Positions 1-4,871 of a DNA stretch of 6,610 nucleotides are shown here, in pieces (within the stretch, counting starts at the first letter, position 1; every line of letters starts with the position of its first letter). The position numbers and the translations under genes are program-made. Source of the DNA: an uncultured Jannaschia sp. (GTDB lineage Bacteria > Pseudomonadota > Alphaproteobacteria > Rhodobacterales > Rhodobacteraceae); contig CALFSY010000113.1 of NCBI GenBank assembly GCA_937916365.1, positions 1-6,610 of the forward strand, in the 5' to 3' direction. The notes below the pieces were generated by a model. It ran no database searches, was not told the origin of the DNA, and saw only the letters and a program-made list of their open reading frames with translations.

Positions 1-8
1 TCCCTAAA

Positions 9-740
9 ATGAAATTTAATTCCTCCCCACCCAGCGGTGTGCTTACTGTCACCATTAACGATGGGGCGGGCGGGCCGATCACCTTTACCGCGCAGGATCA
101 TACGGAATTCACCGATGCATTTTACCACATCGCACAAGATCGCGATAACACCATCGTCATCTTAACCGGTGCAGGCGATTATATGGCGCAGATTGATTTT
201 GCCAGCTTTGGCAATGTGGGCGACCCGAATGTATGGGCACAAGTGCACGATGAAGGCGTGCAAATTTTGGAAAATATTGCCAACATCCGTGTGCCGATGA
301 TTGCCGCAATCGAAGGGCGCGCACACATCCATACCGAATATGCCTTATTGGCAAATGTTATCGTCGCAGGTGAAAGCGCCACGTTCAACGATCTGCCACA
401 TTTTGCCGGCGGCATTATTCCGGGGGACGGGATTTTTACGACCTGGTCGTATCGGGCCGGCCCTGGACGCGCCGAAGCGTGGCTTTTGAATCCGCAACCG
501 ATTAGCGCGGAAACGGCCCAAACCTGGGGTGTGGTGGCCGAGGTTGTGCCCGATGGCACCGCATTGGAACGGGCCAATGAACTTGCCGATATATACCTGC
601 AGCAACCTGCCCTGACACGCCGCAACACACGCATTCATTTCATCCAACCACTAAAAGAACGCATTGTGTCTGAGGTCGGCTATGGCTTAAGCTTAGAGGG
701 CGCATCGGCCGCCGCATTGGTGCAATCGTTCAACGAATAA
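9..740 (+). CDS. Crotonase-superfamily protein, 6-oxocamphor hydrolase-like
   Basis: This is a 243-residue crotonase-fold protein. ILTGAGD (51-57) and PMIAAIEG (96-103) are the usual superfamily landmarks. The rest resembles 6-oxocamphor hydrolase (OCH, CamK of Rhodococcus) more than enoyl-CoA hydratase: a DHTEF segment at 30-34, IHTEY at 107-111 and the block PHFAGGIIPGDG at 130-141. From memory, the OCH catalytic set is His45, His122, His145, Asp154 and Glu244. Here His31, His108, His131, Asp140 and Glu230 each lie exactly 14 positions earlier. OCH cleaves a C-C bond of a cyclic beta-diketone by a retro-Claisen reaction. A beta-diketone or related hydrolase is therefore inferred; the substrate is unknown. 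No signal peptide is seen, so the protein should be cytoplasmic. Only 8 bases precede the ATG, no ribosome binding site is visible, and the frame is open to the window edge, so the true start may lie upstream. A hairpin follows the stop. Fold is secure; reaction is inference. Confidence 0.85.
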   Translation: MKFNSSPPSGVLTVTINDGAGGPITFTAQDHTEFTDAFYHIAQDRDNTIVILTGAGDYMAQIDFASFGNVGDPNVWAQVHDEGVQILENIANIRVPMIAAIEGRAHIHTEYALLANVIVAGESATFNDLPHFAGGIIPGDGIFTTWSYRAGPGRAEAWLLNPQPISAETAQTWGVVAEVVPDGTALERANELADIYLQQPALTRRNTRIHFIQPLKERIVSEVGYGLSLEGASAAALVQSFNE

Positions 741-769
741 TCGCGCCATAGATATTTCCTCTTAAACCT

Positions 770-814
770 AAACGACGGCCCAATGTGGTGGTAATAACCA
801 CCTGGCCGTCGTTT
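770..814 (+). terminator. Compound hairpin after the crotonase gene, candidate terminator
   Basis: An 11-bp perfect outer stem is formed by AAACGACGGCC (770-780) and GGCCGTCGTTT (804-814). Inside it lies a second 6-bp stem, GGTGGT (787-792) with ACCACC (797-802), closed by an AATA loop. The two stems are separated by a 6-nt/1-nt internal loop. The hairpin starts 29 bases after the stop at 740. Only a short T run (TTT) belongs to the 3' arm and no longer T tract follows, so it is not a textbook intrinsic terminator. It could instead protect a 3' end or act in both directions. Confidence 0.6.
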
Positions 815-879
815 CCATTGCCCCGCCCAATGGGATTACATCGTGGGATTGATATGCCCCCCCTTTTCCCATTTCTAAA

Positions 880-917
880 GCGCGCGCGTTTCACGTTGCC
901 TTGCCGCGCGCGCGCGC
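880..917. repeat. Two alternating CG tracts upstream of coaBC
   Basis: Nine bases of strict G/C alternation (880-888) and thirteen (905-917) are separated by a 16-base spacer. Both are self-complementary, and they can also pair with each other to give a very GC-rich stem of about 9 bp. The second tract ends 18 bases before the coaBC Shine-Dalgarno sequence, in the probable 5' leader or promoter region. Such tracts are prone to Z-DNA or hairpin formation; any regulatory role is inference. Confidence 0.6.
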
Positions 918-935
918 ATACCTTTGCCCCATCTT

Positions 936-942
936 AAAGGGA
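936..942 (+). promoter_or_regulatory. Ribosome binding site of coaBC
   Basis: AAAGGGA lies 6 bases before the ATG at 949. It decides the start in favour of that ATG over an in-frame TTG at 901, which would add 16 residues read through the CG tract and has no such site. Confidence 0.7.
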
Positions 943-948
943 ATAACC

Positions 949-2160
949 ATGTTAACGGGTAAGCGCATTCTTCTGATTATCGGCGGCGGGATCGCGGCCT
1001 ATAAGGCATTAGACCTGATCCGCCGATTGCGCGAACACGGCGCAGGTGTCACCCCGGTGTTAACCCGCGCTGCCGAAGAATTTGTAACGCCTCTATCAGC
1101 CTCGGCCCTTGCGGCGGAAAGGGTATATCGTGATCTGTTCGATCTAACCGATGAAGCCGAAATGGGGCATATTGAGCTAAGCCGGGCCGCCGATCTGGTG
1201 ATCGTTGCCCCGGCAACCGCCGATTTGATGGCAAAAATGGCGGGCGGCCACGCCAACGATCTGGCCTCAACCTTACTGATGGCCACAGACAAACGTGTGA
1301 TGATCGCACCGGCCATGAATGTGCGAATGTGGACCCACCCTGCAACGCAACGCAACCTTACGACGTTGCGAGGCGATGGCGTGTGGGTGATTGGCCCGGA
1401 CGAAGGCGTGATGGCCTGCGGTGAATTTGGGCCGGGCCGCATGGCAGAGGTGCCAGACATCATAACCGCTACGGCGGCGGCGCTAGAGGATGGGCCACTT
1501 ATCGGGCGACATGTTTTGGTGACGTCCGGGCCCACGCATGAACCGATTGATCCGGTGCGATATATTGCCAACCGATCATCGGGCGCGCAAGGCGCGGCCA
1601 TTGCAGCGGCGGTGCACAATTTGGGCGCGCGCGTGTCGTTTATTACTGGCCCCGCCGATGTGCCGCCACCCCATGGGGTTGATACAATCCGCGTTGAAAC
1701 GGGGCGCGAAATGCAGGCGGCGGTCAACGCTGCACTACCCGCCGATGTGGCGATTTTTGCCGCCGCTGTGGCCGATTGGCGGGTTGCGGCCCCAAGTGCG
1801 GCGAAAATCAAAAAATCGCCCAAGGATGCCCCCACACTCTCCCTAACCGAAAATCCCGACATCCTGGCATATGTGGCACAGATGGGGGCGGGTCGCCCGC
1901 AGTTGGTGATCGGCTTTGCCGCTGAAACTGAGAATATTATAGAAAACGCGCAAGCAAAGCGTCTGCGTAAAGGATGCGATTGGATCGTGGCCAATGATGT
2001 GTCCCCCGAAACAGGCATTATGGGGGGCACGGAAAACCGCGTTTTGATCATTACCGCAAACGGCGTAGACCCGTGGCCGCGCTTATCAAAACATGCGGTC
2101 GCGGCCCGCCTCGCCGCACGTATTGCCCAAACCCTAGCGGGTCATCGGGATACATCGTGA
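949..2160 (+). CDS. coaBC: Bifunctional phosphopantothenoylcysteine decarboxylase / phosphopantothenate-cysteine ligase
   Basis: This is a 403-residue bifunctional enzyme of coenzyme A synthesis, also called Dfp. The CoaB half joins 4'-phosphopantothenate to cysteine using CTP, and the CoaC half decarboxylates the product to 4'-phosphopantetheine. CoaC (about 1-185) shows the FMN-binding GGGIAAYK (12-19), the catalytic-type His74 in MGHIEL, PAMNVRMW (121-128) and the substrate-clamp segment MACGEFGPGRMAE (155-167) with Cys157. CoaB (about 186-403) shows VTSGPTHEPIDPVRYIANRS (191-210), AAAVADWR (271-278), KIKK (286-289), IGFAAET (321-327) and AND (348-350). Length matches the family. One oddity is that the normally basic residue of the SSGKMG-type motif is Ala213 (SSGAQG). 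The stop overlaps the dut GTG start, so the gene heads an operon with dut and the moeB-like gene. It is cytoplasmic and probably essential. Confidence 0.96.
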   Translation: MLTGKRILLIIGGGIAAYKALDLIRRLREHGAGVTPVLTRAAEEFVTPLSASALAAERVYRDLFDLTDEAEMGHIELSRAADLVIVAPATADLMAKMAGGHANDLASTLLMATDKRVMIAPAMNVRMWTHPATQRNLTTLRGDGVWVIGPDEGVMACGEFGPGRMAEVPDIITATAAALEDGPLIGRHVLVTSGPTHEPIDPVRYIANRSSGAQGAAIAAAVHNLGARVSFITGPADVPPPHGVDTIRVETGREMQAAVNAALPADVAIFAAAVADWRVAAPSAAKIKKSPKDAPTLSLTENPDILAYVAQMGAGRPQLVIGFAAETENIIENAQAKRLRKGCDWIVANDVSPETGIMGGTENRVLIITANGVDPWPRLSKHAVAARLAARIAQTLAGHRDTS

Positions 2161-2627
2161 CCGATTTGGCCATAAAAATCATACGCGAAGATTGGGCCGA
2201 CCCCGCTATTGCCCTGCCCGCCTATGCCACACAAGGGGCAGCAGGGGCCGATATACGCGCAAATTTCCCGCCCAAGGCGCGCGCTGGTGGCCTAACGCTT
2301 GCCCCGATGGCCCGTGTTATTGTGCCAACGGGCCTGCGCGTGGCCATTCCCACAGGGTATGAGATGCAAATTCGCCCGCGTTCGGGGTTGGCCTTGCGCT
2401 ATGGGCTATCGCTGCCGAATACACCGGCCACGATTGATAGCGATTATCGCGGCCCTTTGGGTATTTTGTTGATTAACTTGGGCGATGCACCGGCCCCTAT
2501 CGCCCATGGGGATCGGATTGCCCAGGGGATTGTTATGCCAGTTCTGCAGGCACAGTTCGTAAACACCATTGTTTTGGATGACACCGCACGTGGCACAGGG
2601 GGCTTTGGGTCCACTGGGGTTGAATAA
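2157..2627 (+). CDS. dut: Deoxyuridine 5'-triphosphate nucleotidohydrolase (dUTPase)
   Basis: This 156-residue homotrimer-type dUTPase hydrolyses dUTP to dUMP and pyrophosphate. It keeps uracil out of DNA and feeds thymidylate synthesis. All five family motifs are present in order: I, GAAGADIR (27-34); II, PRSGLALR (74-81); III, NTPATIDSDYRG (88-99), with the catalytic Asp94 and the base-stacking Tyr97; IV, GDRIAQG (118-124); and V, RGTGGFGSTG (145-154), with Phe150. The start chosen is GTG 2157, which overlaps the coaBC stop by four bases (GTGA). GGGA at 2147-2150 sits 6 bases upstream, and the resulting length is typical. An upstream GTG at 2073 would add 28 residues inside coaBC that do not look like dUTPase. 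The stop directly abuts the next ATG, so translational coupling on both sides is likely. Confidence 0.95.
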   Translation: MTDLAIKIIREDWADPAIALPAYATQGAAGADIRANFPPKARAGGLTLAPMARVIVPTGLRVAIPTGYEMQIRPRSGLALRYGLSLPNTPATIDSDYRGPLGILLINLGDAPAPIAHGDRIAQGIVMPVLQAQFVNTIVLDDTARGTGGFGSTGVE

Positions 2628-3683
2628 ATGGTGCTGGTGTTTGTTCTGGGCGGGGTGATTTGGGGCATCGGTCATCTTATGCGCACCCCCCACAAGGTGC
2701 GATTTCGCATGTTGGGGGTTTTGTATGTTGGGGTCTTGATGCTTCACATTGGTTTGCCTGATGGTCATCCTATACGTTTGGCAACCGGTGGATCGGTTGC
2801 GCCATGGCTGATACTAGGGGGGGGAGGCGCGCTTATCTTTATGTATCGTGAGGCGTTACGCCGTATCCGCGCCAAAGCTGGGACAACGGCCACGGCCCAC
2901 TCCCCGCACAACCCAGCGCAATCCAATGCACGTTTTTCGGCAGAAGAGCTTGAACGATATGCGCGACATATCACGCTGCCAGATATTGGGGGGCGCGGGC
3001 AACGGGCCCTCAAAAATGCCAAAGTTCTGGTTATCGGGGCCGGTGGATTGGGTGCGCCGGCGCTTTTGTATCTGGCGGGGGCCGGTGTTGGCCGGATCGG
3101 GGTAATTGACCCAGATGTGGTTGATTTATCCAACCTCCACCGACAGGTGATTCACACAGATGCGCGGCAAAATATGCCCAAGGTTTTTTCCGCGCACGAG
3201 GCAATGGCCGCACTAAACCCGCACATAGACATCCGCCCGTATCACCGCGCATTAGATAAACATATCGCCGCAGACCTGTTTGCCGATTATGATCTAATCC
3301 TTGATGGAACGGATACTTATGCCACACGCGCGTTGGTTAATCAGGCCAGTGTTGCCACGCACCGCCCGGTAATTGCCGGTGCAATTTCAGCATGGGAGGG
3401 GCAAATCACACTTTATGATCCGGCCATGGGCGCCCCATGTATGGCCTGTGTTTTTCCCCACGCACCCGCGCCTGAGATGGCCGCAACCTGTGCTGAGACG
3501 GGGGTCATTGGCCCGTTGCCCGGGGTGGTGGGCACAATGATGGCGGTAGAGGCAATCAAAGAAATCGTTCAAGCAGGCGTGGGATTGCGGGGCAAAATGT
3601 TGATTTACGATGCCCTACATGCCGAGGTGCGCGCGATTATCGTAAACCGGCGAACAGATTGCCCCGTCTGCGGCAATGTTTAG
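2628..3683 (+). CDS. Membrane-anchored MoeB/ThiF/HesA-family E1-like adenylyltransferase
   Basis: A 351-residue protein in two parts. Residues 1-75 hold three likely membrane segments (about 2-18, 28-45 and 57-73), followed by a basic stretch and a linker to about 102. Residues 103-351 form a complete E1-like domain that would adenylate the C-terminal glycine of a ubiquitin-like sulfur carrier such as MoaD or ThiS. Visible elements are the nucleotide-binding GAGGLG (137-142), Asp161, NLHRQ (169-173), Lys185, DGTD (226-229), Cys288 in AATCAETG, and the zinc ligands CMAC (271-274) and CPVC (345-348). The canonical DCTDN motif reads DGTDT here. ATG 2628 follows the dut stop with no gap, and a weak GGGG lies 8 bases upstream. 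No carrier protein, rhodanese domain or other thi/moa gene is in the window, so molybdopterin cannot be told from thiamine synthesis. The N-terminal part resembles what I recall of Rhodobacterales homologues. Family call firm, pathway open. Confidence 0.9.
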   Translation: MVLVFVLGGVIWGIGHLMRTPHKVRFRMLGVLYVGVLMLHIGLPDGHPIRLATGGSVAPWLILGGGGALIFMYREALRRIRAKAGTTATAHSPHNPAQSNARFSAEELERYARHITLPDIGGRGQRALKNAKVLVIGAGGLGAPALLYLAGAGVGRIGVIDPDVVDLSNLHRQVIHTDARQNMPKVFSAHEAMAALNPHIDIRPYHRALDKHIAADLFADYDLILDGTDTYATRALVNQASVATHRPVIAGAISAWEGQITLYDPAMGAPCMACVFPHAPAPEMAATCAETGVIGPLPGVVGTMMAVEAIKEIVQAGVGLRGKMLIYDALHAEVRAIIVNRRTDCPVCGNV

Positions 3684-3732
3684 CGGGTGGGTTCGTTCGG
3701 CCACTTTATCCAATCAACGCGGTTAATGGTCG

Positions 3733-4044
3733 TCAATGCGTCCACGCCCCGCGCCGTCCGGTGGCGAAATTTTCGCCATACCCGCCGGGCCGTATATTGG
3801 GCTTGCGGGTCTTTGGTCTTAACAAAACCGCATCGATGCCACGGTTGGCGGCATACTCTTGCGCGGCCTTGGCCGTTGCGAAATGTAGGCGCACCTGGGC
3901 GTTCATGTCCGATGATGATGTCCACCCCATCAAGGGATCCACGCCACGCGGGTGTTCGGGGGCAAATTCCAACACCCAATCGTGGGTCTGTGCCGTGCCT
4001 GAGGACATGGCCGTTTTCGCCGGTTTATAAATACGTGCGCGCAT
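3733..4044 (-). CDS. NADH dehydrogenase (complex I) accessory subunit, NDUFS4-like
   Basis: This 103-residue protein belongs to the ETC complex I NDUFS4 family, the bacterial relative of the mitochondrial 18-kDa accessory subunit. It is known as a supernumerary complex I subunit in alphaproteobacteria such as Paracoccus. Characteristic segments are MRARIYKPAK (1-10), WVLEF (23-27), DPLMGWTSSSDMNAQVRLHF (36-55) and the C-terminal IRPGGYGENFATGRRGAWTH (84-103). It would sit on the cytoplasmic peripheral arm and support assembly or stability. The start is placed at the conserved MRAR Met. An ATG 10 codons upstream would add a Cys- and Lys-rich leader unlike the family and lies at the predicted transcription start. 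No Shine-Dalgarno sequence precedes the chosen ATG, so the transcript may be nearly leaderless in character. The gene is convergent with the moeB-like gene, 49 bases apart, and divergent from the lipoprotein gene. It is not near a nuo operon here. Confidence 0.92.
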   Translation of the reverse strand: MRARIYKPAKTAMSSGTAQTHDWVLEFAPEHPRGVDPLMGWTSSSDMNAQVRLHFATAKAAQEYAANRGIDAVLLRPKTRKPNIRPGGYGENFATGRRGAWTH

Positions 4045-4077
4045 GATAATTTTACATGAAGAACATTTTGGCATTTA

Positions 4078-4106
4078 TTTATCCCCATATTCAGGCGGCT
4101 TGTCCA
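4078..4106 (-). promoter_or_regulatory. Candidate promoter of the NDUFS4-like gene
   Basis: Read on the minus strand, TGGACA (4106-4101) and GATAAA (4083-4078) are separated by 17 bases, close to the sigma-70 TTGACA/TATAAT pattern. Transcription would begin near 4071 and leave a leader of about 27 bases before the ATG at 4044. This prediction rests on sequence match alone. Confidence 0.4.
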
Positions 4107-4120
4107 CATTTCTTTTGATA

Positions 4121-4138
4121 TTATTTCATGAGAAATAA
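4121..4138. repeat. 7-bp palindrome in the divergent intergenic region, possible operator
   Basis: TTATTTC (4121-4127) and GAAATAA (4132-4138) form a perfect inverted repeat around ATGA, in an AT-rich stretch 23 bases before the lipoprotein ATG. A TTGATA at 4115-4120 could be a plus-strand -35 element, with weak -10 candidates at 4139-4148. That would put the palindrome in the promoter spacer, a typical operator position. Its AT content makes it a poor terminator. Function is inferred. Confidence 0.35.
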
Positions 4139-4149
4139 GATATACATTT

Positions 4150-4153
4150 GAGG
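4150..4153 (+). promoter_or_regulatory. Ribosome binding site of the lipoprotein gene
   Basis: GAGG lies 8 bases before the ATG at 4162. It supports that start, which also places the lipobox cysteine at a normal distance from the N-terminus. Confidence 0.6.
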
Positions 4154-4161
4154 CTCTTTCC

Positions 4162-4797
4162 ATGACACACTCCAGCCGACGCGCGGCCCTGCTGCGCCTT
4201 GCCCTTGCCAGCCCTTTGATGTTGAGTGGCTGTGGTAGTAGTGCTATGATTATATACGGCCTTACACAAAATCCCAATGGACCAAGGGCATCTAGGGTTG
4301 CACACCCTTCTAGGGTCAATGCTGAATTGTATTGGATAGATACCAATGCAATTTCTGTTCGGGGCGCAAATAGAACGAATTTTTTGGAACGCTTTGCCGC
4401 AGATTTGAGACCACGATTGCCCATTAGCCTTGCGCCGGTTCGCGGTATTGTCGAAGGTTCTGAACCCATTCGGGTTGATGTGCGCCTTCTTCGATTTAGC
4501 GAATTTTCTAACCAAGGCCCCGATGGCCGCCCCCGAATAATATACAATGTGACCTCTGAGGTGCGTCTTATCCGAACCAGGGATAGCACCAGATTAGACA
4601 CCTATAATGTAGGGGCCGGACTAGACAAATTCATCGCCGATGGGCCACTAACGTCGAACGATGTGCAAGCTATCGTAACAGAATTGGCATATAGAATTGG
4701 CAAGAAAACGTATCAAGATGACTACCCCGACCGGCAAAGAAGCCAGGCTTTGGGGTTAGGAAGCGAACCTCTAAACCTACTCAATGCAGGGCTTTGA
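4162..4797 (+). CDS. Putative lipoprotein of unknown function with Tat-like signal
   Basis: I do not recognise this 211-residue protein. It begins with a lipoprotein signal: SRRAALL (5-11), a short hydrophobic stretch and the lipobox LSGC with Cys24, after which cleavage and lipidation are expected. The paired arginines resemble a twin-arginine motif (S-R-R-x-F-L-K) but lack the aromatic residue, so Sec export is also possible. The mature part looks soluble and largely beta/alpha, with VDVRLLRF (105-112) and RIIYNVTSEVRLIRT (125-139) alternating like beta strands. A helical segment follows near 165-185, then a polar tail. The layout recalls small envelope lipoproteins with a DUF-type beta core, but no family can be named. 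Nine of 24 arginines use AGA or AGG and four isoleucines use ATA, unlike coaBC, where I found a single AGG. Recent acquisition or relaxed selection is possible. uvrB starts 26 bases downstream with no terminator between, so the two may be co-transcribed. Confidence 0.75.
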   Translation: MTHSSRRAALLRLALASPLMLSGCGSSAMIIYGLTQNPNGPRASRVAHPSRVNAELYWIDTNAISVRGANRTNFLERFAADLRPRLPISLAPVRGIVEGSEPIRVDVRLLRFSEFSNQGPDGRPRIIYNVTSEVRLIRTRDSTRLDTYNVGAGLDKFIADGPLTSNDVQAIVTELAYRIGKKTYQDDYPDRQRSQALGLGSEPLNLLNAGL

Positions 4798-4871
4798 CCG
4801 ATAGGCTTAGACATATAAATCTCATGCACAACAATTCCCCCGAACAGATGCCCGTAACCAACCTATCGGTC
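4796..4871 (+). repeat. 10-bp inverted repeat bracketing the uvrB start
   Basis: GACCGATAGG (4796-4805) and CCTATCGGTC (4862-4871) are perfect reverse complements with 56 bases between them, enclosing the uvrB ATG at 4824. In RNA the stem could extend by one G-U and one A-U pair. A repeat of this size can occur by chance in a window this long. Confidence 0.4.

Noticed and set aside
849..877. TTGATA as a -35 element for coaBC
   Set aside because: No acceptable -10 hexamer at 16-18 bases downstream; the best candidate, TTTCTA, matches too poorly to report.
901..948. TTG start extending coaBC by 16 residues
   Set aside because: The extension reads through the CG tract, has no ribosome binding site and is not CoaC-like; ATG 949 has AAAGGGA at the right distance.
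999..2051. Long open frame on the minus strand opposite coaBC
   Set aside because: The opposite strand encodes a clear CoaBC with all motifs; the antisense protein is low-complexity Ala/Ser/Arg-rich, as expected of a GC-rich shadow frame.
2073..2156. Upstream GTG start for dut inside coaBC
   Set aside because: It would add 28 residues unlike dUTPase; GTG 2157 has a GGGA site and gives the family length.
3684..3732. Possible tRNA T-arm (GGGTTCGTTCGG) between the moeB-like and NDUFS4-like genes
   Set aside because: No matching acceptor or anticodon arms; a tRNA would have to overlap the moeB-like coding end. I also see no strong terminator in these 49 bases.
4373..4390. Two GAAC half-sites upstream of uvrB as an SOS box
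   Set aside because: The spacer is 10 bases, not 7, and the site is deep inside the lipoprotein gene, more than 430 bases from uvrB.
3930..4601. Minus-strand open frame across the intergenic region and lipoprotein gene
   Set aside because: It overlaps the NDUFS4-like gene in another frame and lies opposite a gene with a proper signal peptide and ribosome binding site; no domain features.
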